From DATKEJ01 sp963768715 (lineage in GTDB: Bacteria > Bacteroidota > Rhodothermia > Rhodothermales > DATKEJ01), in contig CAVYJC010000004.1 of the NCBI GenBank assembly GCA_963768715.1, forward strand, positions 186,001 to 250,000: a stretch of 64,000 nt of DNA, written 5' to 3'. Of the stretch, positions 35,801-45,983 are shown one piece after another. The position numbers and the translations under genes are program-made. Numbering within the stretch: position 1 is the first letter of the stretch; each line of letters opens with the position of its first letter. Below the pieces are notes generated by a model, which was not told where the DNA came from, made no database searches, and saw only the letters and a program-made list of their open reading frames with translations.

Positions 35801-37021
35801 ATGGACGATCCGTCGAAGCCACTTGAGAATCGAAGGCTGCTCCTCGGGGTCACGGGGGGTATTGCGGCTTACAAGACGGCGGAGTTAGTTCGCCTCTTCA
35901 AGAAGGCCGGTGCAGACGTCCAGGTTCTGATGACGATGGACGCAGCCCGGTTCATTACGCCGCTGACGCTCGGCACCCTGTCTGGGCACCCCGTTCTGTC
36001 GGAAATCTTCCCCGAAAACGAGGAAGGTACGTGGACGAAGCACGTCGACTTAGGTCTCTGGGCGGATCTTTATCTCATCGCACCGGCTACCGCCCACACG
36101 ATCTCTAAACTCGCGCATGGGCAATGCGATTCGATGGTGACCGCCGTCGCACTCGCGGCCCGGTGTCCGATCCTTGTCTGTCCCACGATGGACCACGACA
36201 TGTACCTGCATCCCGCTACGCAGGGAAATCTCGAGCGACTGCGAACGTTCGGATACGAGGTACAGCCACCGGATCACGGCGAGCTTGCGAGCGGTCTCAC
36301 AGGCTGGGGCCGGCTTCCGGATCTCGACACAATCCTCTCGAAATCAGTCGAAACGATCGCAGCCCACCCACCTGCGTCATCCGTCCTCAAGGGCAAACGG
36401 ATCCTGGTAACGGCTGGACCGACGCGCGAACCCATCGATCCCGTACGTTTCATAAGCAACGGCTCGACCGGCACCATGGGGTTTGCGCTCGCCGAGGCCG
36501 CAGCCGCCAGAGGCGCCGAAGTAACGCTCGTTGCGGGTCCTTCGAACGCCACGACGCCCATTGGCGTGACGCGGATCGACGTGCAGACCGCCGCCGAGAT
36601 GGCCGAGTCCGTCGCCGGCAACGCAGACGCAGACGTCATCATCATGGCGGCGGCCGTCGCCGATTACCGCCCGGCCACATCCTCGGATTCCAAAATCAAG
36701 AAGAAGGACGAAGCGCTGGCGCTGGCGCTCGAGCCGACGACCGACATCCTGAAGTCGCTCGGAAAGACGAGGAAGGAAGGTCAGGTTCTCGTCGGATTCG
36801 CGATGGAAACGGACAACGTCGATGCGAACGCGCGACGCAAGCTCGAAGAGAAGCGATTGGATTGGATTATCGTCAATAACCTCCGAGAAGCCGGCGCAGG
36901 ATTCGGCCCTGATACGAATCGGGTGACCGTGATCGGCGCCAACGGCCGGAGAGAAGAATTCCCCATCCTCGACAAGCGCGTCTTGGCCAATAGACTCCTC
37001 GAACTGCTGTTCCCCGTTTGA
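35801..37021 (+). CDS. coaBC: bifunctional phosphopantothenoylcysteine decarboxylase/phosphopantothenate-cysteine ligase
   Basis: 406 residues in two domains. The N-terminal flavoprotein decarboxylase has LLGVTGGIAAYKTAELVRLF and the PATAHTISKLAHG and PTMDHDMY motifs. The C-terminal CTP-dependent ligase has LVTAGPTREPIDPVRFISN, AAAVADYRP and GFAMETDN. It performs two consecutive steps of coenzyme A synthesis. 35 bases after rpoZ on the same strand. Confidence 0.97.
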   Translation: MDDPSKPLENRRLLLGVTGGIAAYKTAELVRLFKKAGADVQVLMTMDAARFITPLTLGTLSGHPVLSEIFPENEEGTWTKHVDLGLWADLYLIAPATAHTISKLAHGQCDSMVTAVALAARCPILVCPTMDHDMYLHPATQGNLERLRTFGYEVQPPDHGELASGLTGWGRLPDLDTILSKSVETIAAHPPASSVLKGKRILVTAGPTREPIDPVRFISNGSTGTMGFALAEAAAARGAEVTLVAGPSNATTPIGVTRIDVQTAAEMAESVAGNADADVIIMAAAVADYRPATSSDSKIKKKDEALALALEPTTDILKSLGKTRKEGQVLVGFAMETDNVDANARRKLEEKRLDWIIVNNLREAGAGFGPDTNRVTVIGANGRREEFPILDKRVLANRLLELLFPV

Positions 37022-37213
37022 GCGCAGGCGAATCGTCGCCACGAGCAGTTTCTTTTGGCAAATTCATTTCCGTTTCGCCTCGCCGCGCCTCATATTGCAG
37101 GTCCCGATTCATCCACTTTTTGCTGCGCAAATCCGTGTCAAGTCTGCAACGTGACATCCGGCGACTGCTCGACGATCAGGCGGCGCTGCACGGGCCTTTT
37201 CTTCCTCTGCCGG

Positions 37214-37903
37214 ATGACGGAATCGCCGCAGTCGCTGCCTCCGATTGAAAGAACCGTGACCGTTGAACCTCCCTTTGACAGACTGCTGGCGCTGCTGCCG
37301 ACTGATTCCCCACTGCTTCGCATGACGACCCTCGACGAAGTCGCCGATTATGTGGGCCGGACCATTCTCGTGCCGATCGATTTGGACCGCAAGAATCCGG
37401 TGCCGGGCGTCGGTAACCCGAACGCAAATCTCATGGTCATTGGTGAGGCGCCCGGAGCCGATGAAGACCGTCTCGGAGAACCCTTCGTAGGACGCGCCGG
37501 CCAACTGCTCGACAAGATCCTCTCGGCCATAGGATTTACACGTGACGATGTGTATATAGCCAACATCCTGAAGAGTCGCCCTCCCAACAATCGGGATCCG
37601 CTGCCCGAAGAGATTGCCGCGCATTTGCCGATTCTGATTCGGCAGATCACGCTTGTGAAGCCGAAACTCATCTTGTGCGTCGGTCGTGTGGCCGGAAACG
37701 TCCTGTTGGAGACCAACACGACTTTGAAGGCGCTTCGGCAGACACGATTCCATGATTTTCACGGCGTTCCACTAATGGTCACGTATCACCCGGCCGCGCT
37801 GCTTCGCAGTGAACAGTACAAACGGCCGACCTGGGACGACGTTCGCGAACTTCGCGTGCGCTACGACGAGCTCGTCGCTCAAGCGCTCGCGCGTCCCAAT
37901 TGA
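37214..37903 (+). CDS. family 4-like uracil-DNA glycosylase without Fe-S cluster cysteines
   Basis: 229 residues from MTESPQSLPPIERTV; the frame is open from 37055 but that prefix is Cys-rich and non-conserved. Motif A VIGEAPGADEDRLGEPFVGRAGQLLDKIL, DVYIANILKSRPPNNRDPLP and motif B YHPAALLR place it with the type 4 (UDGb/SPO1 polymerase-related) glycosylases that remove uracil from DNA. The four cysteines that normally bind [4Fe-4S] are missing: the usual KCRPP reads KSRPP, the expected EEIxxC reads EEIAAH, and no C-x-x-C stands near the N-terminus. It lies 12 bases upstream of dnaB. Activity is inferred from motifs only. Confidence 0.85.
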   Translation: MTESPQSLPPIERTVTVEPPFDRLLALLPTDSPLLRMTTLDEVADYVGRTILVPIDLDRKNPVPGVGNPNANLMVIGEAPGADEDRLGEPFVGRAGQLLDKILSAIGFTRDDVYIANILKSRPPNNRDPLPEEIAAHLPILIRQITLVKPKLILCVGRVAGNVLLETNTTLKALRQTRFHDFHGVPLMVTYHPAALLRSEQYKRPTWDDVRELRVRYDELVAQALARPN

Positions 37904-37915
37904 CATTAGCTGAAG

Positions 37916-39463
37916 ATGTCTGATTCCGACGAACTACGCCCCAAGCCCTTGAATTTCGGTGACGAGCCTCCTCGTTATCCGATCGAGACGTTCACGCGAG
38001 GGCGCCGGTCGGGCCAGGACGTTCCCGAACTGTCGGGCAAGATGCCTCCCCAGGCAATCGACATCGAACAGGCCGTTCTAGGCGCCATGATGCTCGAAGT
38101 GGAAGCGATCGCCCCGGCCATCGAGGTAATCGGTCCGGAATCGTTCTATAAACCCGAGCATCGCAAAGTCTACGAAGCGATCAGAGGGCTGTTCGAGAAG
38201 GGACACCCGGTCGACATCATCACTGTCGCCGAAGAACTGAAGCGGCGCGGAACGATCGACGAGGTCGGCGGCCCATATTTCCTTTCGCAGCTCACCGGTG
38301 GGATCTCCACATCGGCGAACGTCGAGCACCACGCGCGAATCGTCGTCGAAAAGTCGCTGCTCCGCAAGTTGATCAGCACGATGAACCGCCTGGCCACCGA
38401 GGCCTACGACCCGTCGTCCGACGCCTTTGATCTGCTCGACAAAGCGGAACGCGAGATCTTCGAGATCTCCGAAAGCCAGCTTCGACGTACGTCACGGTCG
38501 ATGGGGGACGTTCTTAAGGACACGTTGAAACGCCTCGAGTCGATTCACGGACGTGAAGGCGGGATTACAGGTGTCGGCTCCGGATTCCACCGGATAGACG
38601 AATTGACGTCCGGCTGGCAGTCTTCCGACCTGATCGTGGTCGCTGCGAGGCCGTCCATGGGCAAAACGGCGTTCACACTGCGCGTAGCCCGGAACGCGGC
38701 ACTCGATCCAAAGACGAAAACCGGCGTTGTCATTTTTTCACTCGAAATGAGCGCGGGCCAGCTCGCTCAGCGCCTCCTTACGGCGGAAGCGAGAATCGAC
38801 GCCCACGCGGCACGGACCGGTCGATTGCACGACGACGACTGGCCTCATCTCGCCCGCGCGGCTGGACGTCTGAGCCAGGCACCGATATTCATCGACGACT
38901 CGCCGGGATTAGGCGTGCTCGAAATCCGCGCGAAAGCACGTCGCCTCAAAGCGGAGCACGATATCGGCCTGGTGATCGTCGACTACCTCCAGCTCATGCA
39001 CGGTTCGGGCAATTCGAAACAAAATCGCGAGCAGGAAATCGCCCAGATATCACGTTCTCTCAAGGCGCTCGCCAAAGAACTCGATATCCCCGTTATCGCC
39101 GTTTCTCAGCTCAGTCGAGCAGTCGAAACACGCGGCGGCGATCGGCGCCCGATGCTGTCGGACCTCCGGGAGTCAGGCTCGATCGAACAGGATGCGGATG
39201 TCGTCATCTTCATCTATCGCGCCGAGCGCTACGGGATCCTTGTCGACGACAACGGCAACTCGACGGAGGGGTTGTCCGAGATCCTGATAAGCAAGCAGCG
39301 GAACGGTCCGGTTGGAACAGTTCGCCTCGCGTGGCTTGACCAATACGCCACCTTCGAGAATCTAACGACGTACTACGCAGGCGGCGACAGCGACAGTGTC
39401 GGAGGCGACGGTGTCGACGGGGGACCGCCCTCACTCAATCCGCCTGATAAGCCGCCCTTCTAG
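37916..39463 (+). CDS. dnaB: replicative DNA helicase DnaB
   Basis: 515 residues. The N-terminal primase-interacting domain (PPQAIDIEQAVLGAMMLEVEA) is followed by the RecA-like motor: Walker A ARPSMGKTAFTLRVARN, VVIFSLEMSAGQLAQRLL, Walker B GLVIVDYLQLMHG, and SDLRESGSIEQDADVV with the arginine finger nearby. The C-terminal tail is Gly/Asp-rich. It unwinds DNA at the replication fork. Not adjacent to dnaA or an origin here. Confidence 0.97.
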   Translation: MSDSDELRPKPLNFGDEPPRYPIETFTRGRRSGQDVPELSGKMPPQAIDIEQAVLGAMMLEVEAIAPAIEVIGPESFYKPEHRKVYEAIRGLFEKGHPVDIITVAEELKRRGTIDEVGGPYFLSQLTGGISTSANVEHHARIVVEKSLLRKLISTMNRLATEAYDPSSDAFDLLDKAEREIFEISESQLRRTSRSMGDVLKDTLKRLESIHGREGGITGVGSGFHRIDELTSGWQSSDLIVVAARPSMGKTAFTLRVARNAALDPKTKTGVVIFSLEMSAGQLAQRLLTAEARIDAHAARTGRLHDDDWPHLARAAGRLSQAPIFIDDSPGLGVLEIRAKARRLKAEHDIGLVIVDYLQLMHGSGNSKQNREQEIAQISRSLKALAKELDIPVIAVSQLSRAVETRGGDRRPMLSDLRESGSIEQDADVVIFIYRAERYGILVDDNGNSTEGLSEILISKQRNGPVGTVRLAWLDQYATFENLTTYYAGGDSDSVGGDGVDGGPPSLNPPDKPPF

Positions 39464-39487
39464 GCACGCTCGTCCAAAGGCTGCCCC

Positions 39488-40198
39488 ATGAATCCGCCCG
39501 CTACAGGCTCGGAAAACACCGAATCGACGTTTTGGGAAGTCGTTGCCACTACTCGGTGGGGCTCGCACATCTCGGATCGGGAGCGCGCAGCAATCCTCGA
39601 GGCAGATCGACTCGCCGGCTCGCCCGGGACCGTCCTCGATGTCGGCTGCGACGGGGGCCGCTGGTCCAGGTTTCTCGCCGACCGGGGGTGGCAGCCGATC
39701 TGCATCGACGTCGATCCGGAGTCAGTGGAAACCTGTGCGCTGCGTCTGCCCGAAGCGACCTGTATCTGCCTCGACAAGGATTACGACCGCCTGCCATGCG
39801 AAGACCAATCAGTGAATCTGGTTTTGTGCATCGAAGTGCCTCCCGTACTCTACTCAAAGTGGTTTCTGCCGGAGTGTCGACGAGTCCTCGATCCCGACGG
39901 TCTCCTGGTCACAGTGTTTTGGAACCGGGGATCGGTTCGGGGTCGGTTCGCATCCGCCCGTGCCCGCCGTCACCGCACCTATGATTACTACCCCAAGCGA
40001 TACGTCGAGTGGATGGAGGAAGTATCGGACGCGGGATTCAGGGAAGTCTGGTCGGAAGGCCTATGCTGGGCGCCCTTCGCTCGCGACAGCGATTCGGCCT
40101 TCGTGACGCCGGCAGTTCGCCTTGAACACGCACTTGGACTGCGAAAGCTCACTCGCTATGCGCCGTGGGTCGTTTCGGTGTTAAGGCTTGTCCGCTGA
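39488..40198 (+). CDS. class I SAM-dependent methyltransferase
   Basis: 236 residues. The SAM loop is VLDVGCDGGRWSRFLADRG with acidic residue D in CIDVDPESVE, then LPCEDQSVNLVLCIEVPPVL for motif post-I and the core strand. The C-terminal part (RHRTYDYYPKRYVEWMEEVSDAGF) is typical of Methyltransf_11-like enzymes. Substrate unknown. It converges with the Rieske oxygenase, overlapping its 3' end by 18 bases. Confidence 0.85.
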   Translation: MNPPATGSENTESTFWEVVATTRWGSHISDRERAAILEADRLAGSPGTVLDVGCDGGRWSRFLADRGWQPICIDVDPESVETCALRLPEATCICLDKDYDRLPCEDQSVNLVLCIEVPPVLYSKWFLPECRRVLDPDGLLVTVFWNRGSVRGRFASARARRHRTYDYYPKRYVEWMEEVSDAGFREVWSEGLCWAPFARDSDSAFVTPAVRLEHALGLRKLTRYAPWVVSVLRLVR

Positions 40199-41314
40199 GG
40201 ATCCGGTTACCAGAGCTTTCGCGCGGTAGGCAGCCCTGAGCAATTGCTGGAAGTGGTAAACGCCCTGCTCGCATTCCACCGAAAAGCGGCCGCGATGGTA
40301 ACTGCGTGACGAGAGACCTTCCTGCACCCGCTCGCAGATCTCGATGTCCTCCTGCTGAACTTTGTCGCTGTAGACCAGATCGTCGGCGATTCGGGCCAGT
40401 GCTGACGACGAGGTCAGATCACGGTAGTAGTAGTCGAAGTGCACGCGGCAGCGATCGGCTCCGAGCGGAAGCACGACATTCGTCTGCAGTCGATCGGGCA
40501 GGATGTTCAACATCAGGTTCGGAAATACGAAGAAATAAAAGGCATCGCCCCGCTCCACGTGATATGGATTCGACGAGGCCGCGATGGGGCTGTACTGCAG
40601 CGAGTAATGGGTCGACAACTCGGTCTTGTAGGCGTGCAGGTCCAGTATGTCGCACAACTCCGGGTGCACGTAGGGTAGGTGGTAGCCCTCGAGAAAATTA
40701 TCAACGTACACCTTCCAGTTACACGCCATGTCGTACGTGACGCGGGAGTGAAACTGAAGGCCTCCTATTGCAACCGGATACATCCGTTCGCAGATCCCGG
40801 CGAAATGTTCTCGCAGCGGTCGCACGTGGTCGTCCAGACTCACAAAGAGAAGATCCTCCCACCGGTCGATCTTGACCGGGACGAGCCCGTAATCCCGCTT
40901 GTCGAACAACTCGGCACGGTTAAACCGCGGAACACCTCGCAATGAGCCGTCCAGCCGGTACGTCCAGCCGTGGTAACGGCATTGCAGCATTGTCTGGGAT
41001 CCCGGGCATCGCGCAATGGGTCCCCCACGGTGGCGGCACACGTTGTAAAAAGCCCGAAGCTCGCCCTCTTCGTCGCGTATGATCAACAGCGGTTCGCCGG
41101 CTGCCTCGGTTTCCAGGACGCTTCCGTTGGCTGCGACCTGGTCGGCTCTTGCCACCAGCTGCCAAGTGCCGGCAAAGACAGCCTCCCGCTCAAACGCCCA
41201 GGCCTCGGGCGAGATGTACCATGACGCCGGGATTGTATATGCCCGTTCAATCGGCTCTTCGCCTCTTAAATCCAGCTCATCGAGAAACGCTCGTGCGTGA
41301 CCGTTTGAACTCAT
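40181..41314 (-). CDS. Rieske non-heme iron oxygenase, alpha subunit-like
   Basis: 377 residues. The Rieske [2Fe-2S] ligands are NVCRHRGGPIA and LQCRYHGWTYRLDG (C-x-H ... C-x-x-H). The mononuclear iron site is in VDNFLEGYHLPYVHPEL (His and His), with a distal Asp expected near DKVQQEDIEICERV. The closest known types are choline/carnitine monooxygenase-like and aromatic-ring-hydroxylating oxygenases. No reductase or ferredoxin gene is near, so it must use a shared electron donor. Substrate unknown. Confidence 0.9.
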   Translation of the reverse strand: MSSNGHARAFLDELDLRGEEPIERAYTIPASWYISPEAWAFEREAVFAGTWQLVARADQVAANGSVLETEAAGEPLLIIRDEEGELRAFYNVCRHRGGPIARCPGSQTMLQCRYHGWTYRLDGSLRGVPRFNRAELFDKRDYGLVPVKIDRWEDLLFVSLDDHVRPLREHFAGICERMYPVAIGGLQFHSRVTYDMACNWKVYVDNFLEGYHLPYVHPELCDILDLHAYKTELSTHYSLQYSPIAASSNPYHVERGDAFYFFVFPNLMLNILPDRLQTNVVLPLGADRCRVHFDYYYRDLTSSSALARIADDLVYSDKVQQEDIEICERVQEGLSSRSYHRGRFSVECEQGVYHFQQLLRAAYRAKALVTGSSADKP

Positions 41315-41332
41315 GGTGCGCCGCGGTTAGAG

Positions 41333-43540
41333 TCAGGAGTCATGCGCTTCGAGCAGTACCTCTCGGAACGCAAGATCCTCGGCGGCGAGGACGAACAGCG
41401 TCGTTGGAAGTTCGGACGTTCGCTCCATGAGACTCTCATAGTATTTCGGAAACTCGGGTCCCGGTTCTGCCAGGCCCAGGAATACAAGATCGGCGACGCG
41501 GGACGAACCGCGAAGAATCTCCCAAAAAGATCGTCCCTCCGCAACGATCACTTCCGGAATTGCGTCCGTGCGACTCTGCCGAATGATCGCTTTGAGGTTC
41601 TCGAGGGCCGTCGGTGCGGCGGATTCATTCGGGACGACCATCTTTATCCGAACGACGGCGCCGCGCCACTCGATACTGGTCCGCAGCAGATACGACAGGA
41701 TCAGCATTAGGCCGCCGTTCCCCTTGAGACCGCCCCACCATACGTCGATCAGGCGGTGCGAGCCAAACTGGCGGTCGTTGCGAAGCCGAAGGATCGCCAC
41801 GTTTCGCCGGGCCGCATTGAAATAGGCGACCATCTCGCAAAAGTCCTTTCGGTACTCCGGGCGCTCCGAGTTTCCCAACATGATTGTGTTGGGGACGAGC
41901 TGGCCGAGGCCGTAGGCATCGACGAGGCGCCGGGAGCCCTCCAGGAGCGTCGGCGCCTGGACTATCCGAACCAGACTCTGGAGGCCACGTTTTGTGAGGT
42001 ACTCGCCGATGGATATCTCCATGGTGCGGACCCGATCACTCGGAACAGGATCCGACTGCAGGACGGTCGACAGCGTCAGGAGTCCCTTGTTGTGCGTCAG
42101 CCACGACGCCAGTTCCACGAGGTGCCATCGACGTCGCGGAGCCCCCGACAGAACGAGGACGTGCGGTCTCCAGTTCTTCGGATCGTCCTCGAGCTTGAAT
42201 CGAAGCAGCCCGGCACGCGTCACGGCCATCCAGATGCCGCGCCTGACGTCGCCCCACGTGCTCGTCAACTCGCGTCGCTCGAGCCATATGAAGATGCTGA
42301 TCACGACGACGATGGCTATGATCGTGGCAAGCCCGCTGATGAGAAACATGACCGAGATGCAGCCCACCGCGCCGACAAGAGAGAGAATCCAGTGAACCTT
42401 GAATCGCGGTCGATACGACGGATTGCCCAGAAATCGTTCGATCCCCGCCGCAACGTTCAAGACGCCGTACGTGGTCAGGAAGAACATGGTGAGGATGGGC
42501 GCAATGATGTCCAGATTCCCCAAGGCCACCGCAACGACAGCAATCAGGAGGGTCACGACCGTACCCGCACGCGGCTCGTCGTTCTCACCGTGGCCGCGCG
42601 AGAGGAACTTCAACGGCTTGGGCAGCACGCCGTCGCGCGCCAGCGCTTGGAGAACGCGCGGAGCGCCCAAGATGCTGCCCACGGCGCTCGAGAGCGTGGC
42701 TCCCCAGACTCCCAGTAGAATTGTTGGTCCCCACAGGGACAGCTTTTCCATGATAAGTGAGTCTGAAGCCAGCGTGTCCCCGTCCGCTCGAAAGGCGAAC
42801 ACGATCGGAAGCACCATGTAGATGACATATCCCACAGCAATGGCAGCGAGCGTACCGCGTGGGATCGATCGCGCCGGGTGTTTCAGATCTCCCGACAGAT
42901 TGACGCCGGCCATAATCCCCGTGACAGCCGGAAAGAACACTGCGAAAACCGTCCAGAAATCGGCCGGGTCCGATACGCCCCCACCGAAGCCCATCGGCGT
43001 TCCCTGCGAAGAGCCAAGGGCAAACGAAACGAGCGAGATTCCGATCGCGCCCATGATGAAGTACTGAACACGGATAGCGGCCTTAGCCGACCGAAGCGCG
43101 ACCAGGGCCACGAGGATCGTCGTAACGATCCCCACTAGACGCTGGTCCAGATGTGGATATAGCCGAACGACGCTCTCTGCGAAACCGACTGTGTAGAGTG
43201 CAACGGACAGGGCCTGTGCGAGATAAAGCGGGATGCCCACGGCGCCGCCCGACTCAATGCCCAGGGAACGGCTAATCATGTAGTAAGCCCCACCCGCGCG
43301 AACATGCTGATCGGTTGCAATCGCCGATATGGACAGCCCGGTCAGAAGCGTGATCGCCGTCGAGAGCGACACAATCAGGAACGTTCCAACCAGCCCGGCA
43401 TTCGCTACGACCCAGCCGAAGCGCAGATACATGATCACACCGAGAATCGTCAGGATACTCGGGGTGAACACGCCTCCGAATGTGTCGAGTGAACCCTTGC
43501 CGGCGGGATTGGCGCCGGTTTGATCCGATATGCGTGCCAT
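41333..43540 (-). CDS. SLC12-like cation-chloride cotransporter/APC permease
   Basis: 735 residues. An N-terminal half of about 12 membrane helices starts with DTFGGVFTPSILTILGVIMYLRFGW, the signature of the cation-chloride cotransporter family. It includes RAGGAYYMISRSLGIESGGAVG and FFPAVTGIMAGVNLSGDLKHP. The C-terminal about 280 residues form a cytoplasmic domain (RPHVLVLSGAPRRRWHLVELASWL) like that of Na-K-Cl cotransporters. Likely moves ions across the inner membrane; the ion pair is not determinable. 18 bases from the Rieske gene start on the same strand. Confidence 0.85.
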   Translation of the reverse strand: MARISDQTGANPAGKGSLDTFGGVFTPSILTILGVIMYLRFGWVVANAGLVGTFLIVSLSTAITLLTGLSISAIATDQHVRAGGAYYMISRSLGIESGGAVGIPLYLAQALSVALYTVGFAESVVRLYPHLDQRLVGIVTTILVALVALRSAKAAIRVQYFIMGAIGISLVSFALGSSQGTPMGFGGGVSDPADFWTVFAVFFPAVTGIMAGVNLSGDLKHPARSIPRGTLAAIAVGYVIYMVLPIVFAFRADGDTLASDSLIMEKLSLWGPTILLGVWGATLSSAVGSILGAPRVLQALARDGVLPKPLKFLSRGHGENDEPRAGTVVTLLIAVVAVALGNLDIIAPILTMFFLTTYGVLNVAAGIERFLGNPSYRPRFKVHWILSLVGAVGCISVMFLISGLATIIAIVVVISIFIWLERRELTSTWGDVRRGIWMAVTRAGLLRFKLEDDPKNWRPHVLVLSGAPRRRWHLVELASWLTHNKGLLTLSTVLQSDPVPSDRVRTMEISIGEYLTKRGLQSLVRIVQAPTLLEGSRRLVDAYGLGQLVPNTIMLGNSERPEYRKDFCEMVAYFNAARRNVAILRLRNDRQFGSHRLIDVWWGGLKGNGGLMLILSYLLRTSIEWRGAVVRIKMVVPNESAAPTALENLKAIIRQSRTDAIPEVIVAEGRSFWEILRGSSRVADLVFLGLAEPGPEFPKYYESLMERTSELPTTLFVLAAEDLAFREVLLEAHDS

Positions 43541-43695
43541 GACCTCCTGAGGTCGGGGATATACGAACGCCGAACGTTGATACAGATGCGTGTAGAGAAG
43601 TTAGTTCGCGGAGGCAGGACATAACAACCATACCTGATCGAAACCGCTCGGTAGACGCCTCGTATCAGTCGTCCGACATTGACAAAGCAGATAAA

Positions 43696-44854
43696 ATGAA
43701 GCGATTTCCCGCACCCTGGCTGCTCGTGCTCGCACTGATGGCATGTAATCAGAGCGCCCAGTCGCAGCAGTCATCCGAACCCGACGGCAGGCCGCAACGC
43801 GTCGTCGCCAATAGTCAGGACAGCCTCGCCGATTCAATCATGGACTCGCGCAGAACGGCCCTCACGCGCGCCGTTGAGGCCGTCGCGCCCGCGGTCGTGA
43901 GCGTCAACGTGACAGGCGTCCAGCATCTCGAGTACCGCGATCCGTTCAGCGATCCATTTTTCGAATATTTTTTCGGCAGGCGCCGCAATAGAACGGTCAA
44001 TCGCGAAATCCACATGGTCGGTTCTGGATTCGTCATCTCACCAGACGGATACATCGTGACGAACGACCACGTGGCCGGAAATGCTACCGAGATTATCGTG
44101 GCATTCCCCGACGGGACTACGCGCAAGGCCGATCTCGTAGGATCGGATCCAGTCACCGACATCTCCCTGCTCAAGGTCGACGCCGATCAGGACCTGGCGT
44201 ACCTCGCCTTTGCGAAGGACGAGGCCCCGATCGTGGGCGAATGGGTGATCGCTCTCGGGAATCCATTCGGACTCTTCGAAGCGGCTGATCCGAGCGTTAC
44301 GGTCGGAGTCGTCAGCGCGGTCGGGCGGGACTTTACGCCGCGTGAAGGCCGCCTCTACCGGAACATGATTCAAACCGACGCGGCGATCAACCAGGGGAAC
44401 TCCGGTGGACCCCTCGTCAACGCACTTGGAGAGGTCATCGGCGTAAATACCTTCATTTACAGCAGTGGCGGGGGTTCCGACGGCATCGGCTTCGCCGTTC
44501 CTGCGGACAAAGTCGCACGCATCGTCGACGAATTAAGGACCTCGGGCAGCGTCGACCGCGCGATTTACACCGGCCTCGTGGTGAAGCAGGTCAGCCAGCG
44601 CGTGGCGCGAGGCGCTGGGTATGAAAAACATGGACGGCGTGCTGGTCGATCGTGTAGATTCGGGATCGCCGGCCGAAAAGGCCCATTTCCAGCCCTATGA
44701 CGTCATCGTGGCCATCAACGACGATCCCGCGACCGATCTCGCGAACGCGCGTGCCCTCCTCAGTGAGTTCCGCCCCGGCCAGCAAATCACCTTCAGCGTC
44801 GTGCGGGACGGAAAGGTCATCGAATTGAAGATGAAGCTGGGGCGTACGTCTTGA
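43696..44854 (+). CDS. Deg/HtrA-family serine protease lipoprotein with C-terminal PDZ domain, one frameshift
   Basis: Lipobox LMAC near residue 17 suggests a membrane-anchored periplasmic enzyme. The catalytic triad is visible: His in VTNDHVAG, Asp in DPVTDISLLKV, Ser in QGNSGGPLVNALG. The frame breaks in the linker to the PDZ domain: CGAGGCGCTG at 44608-44617 should lack one G. Dropping it joins VSQRVARALGMKNMDGVLVDRVDSG and continues to IELKMKLGRTS (44854). The corrected length is about 385 residues, one PDZ domain, DegS-like in size. It overlaps the start of the next gene by 4 bases (TTGA). Confidence 0.9.
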
Positions 44855-45882
44855 AATCTCACGGTTATGCCCTGCTCCCGGTCGTACTTGTCATCGTGGC
44901 CGGGTGCTCACCGTTCGGGCACAAGAGCGAGCCAACAGAACTCTTTCCGGCCGACTCGCTATCCCGAAGCATGGCCGAAGCCGTCGTTCCGGACTCGTTG
45001 GTCCTGGACTGGCGACGTGACGGCGGAGAGAGCGCCTATTTCGGATCGATCTTGTTCGGCCCAGACAGTCTGATCTGGGTCGGCGACCTGGGAACCCATT
45101 CCATCAGGCGTTTCGGTCCTGACGGCGAAGAGGAAGAGGCAACCACTGGTTTCTCGTTTCCGTATTTGACGGGACAGACAACCGACACAATCGCCGTCTA
45201 CGACGCGGGCTCAAATCGCCTCGTATCGATCGAAGAACCGGATCGCGGCATCGACCTCCCCCCGCTGAACGGGGAGGCCGCGTCACTTTCTCGACAGATC
45301 GTTCTCATGGGTGGAGCCGTCTATGTGAAGGATGCGCGTCCGCCCGTCGCTGTTGTCAGAAAACTCGCCGCCACGGGATGGGTAGAGCGAACGGATACCC
45401 TCCCGGGACCGTCATGGCACCACTTCGGCGTCCTGCGAACCTGGCTCGGAAAGATCGTCAGCGCGTCCTCCTACCGGCCTGTTCTTTACACGCTCGACCC
45501 ATCGGGCGGACTCGATTCGCTCCGTTTGCAGGGTTTCGATTCGCCGATGCTGGCGCGCATTCGTGCTTTCTCGATTGGAGACGTGAAGGAGCCGCCGCTC
45601 GTGATCAGCGGAGTTTACGGGACGTCGGAGGGTCTGTATCTCATAAACGTCCGGCCGGGTGTCATCCGGATCGACGTGTTCGACACCGATGGGAAGATCG
45701 AGCGGATCCTGCAGTACGAGGAGCCCGAACCAACGACCTTCACCCCGTTCGATCTCATCGTGCGCAACGAAGGCGATTCGACGCGCGCGTATGTCGCGTC
45801 GGTGAGCACCGTTTACGGCCCGCTCTCGCTGGAGTATGCCTCGCATCTCGACCGTTTCTCGTTCCCGTCTACCGGCAGATAG
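44851..45882 (+). CDS. lipoprotein with 6-bladed beta-propeller-like repeats
   Basis: 343 residues with a TTG start overlapping the preceding stop. Lipobox IVAGC at about residue 19. The body contains repeats such as FGSILFGPDSLIWVGDLGTHSIRRF, TDTIAVYDAGSNRLVSIE and IRIDVFDTDGKIERILQYE, the pattern of 6-bladed propeller lipoproteins common in Bacteroidota. Location is probably the outer or inner membrane, periplasm-facing. No enzymatic residues visible. Confidence 0.75.
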   Translation: MKSHGYALLPVVLVIVAGCSPFGHKSEPTELFPADSLSRSMAEAVVPDSLVLDWRRDGGESAYFGSILFGPDSLIWVGDLGTHSIRRFGPDGEEEEATTGFSFPYLTGQTTDTIAVYDAGSNRLVSIEEPDRGIDLPPLNGEAASLSRQIVLMGGAVYVKDARPPVAVVRKLAATGWVERTDTLPGPSWHHFGVLRTWLGKIVSASSYRPVLYTLDPSGGLDSLRLQGFDSPMLARIRAFSIGDVKEPPLVISGVYGTSEGLYLINVRPGVIRIDVFDTDGKIERILQYEEPEPTTFTPFDLIVRNEGDSTRAYVASVSTVYGPLSLEYASHLDRFSFPSTGR

Positions 45883-45983
45883 AGCATATACGTCCACCCC
45901 TCCTCGCTACCAGCCGGCGCCTTCGCAGGGAACCGCAACGGCTTTCTCCCGGTTCGTACCGCCCCGGAAATCAAAATCCCTAT

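Noticed and set aside
40181..41314. Complete aromatic-degradation cluster around the Rieske oxygenase
   Set aside because: No reductase, ferredoxin, beta subunit or ring-cleavage gene is nearby.
41756..42718. 320-residue open frame antisense to the SLC12-like gene
   Set aside because: Shadow frame, highly charged, no domain.
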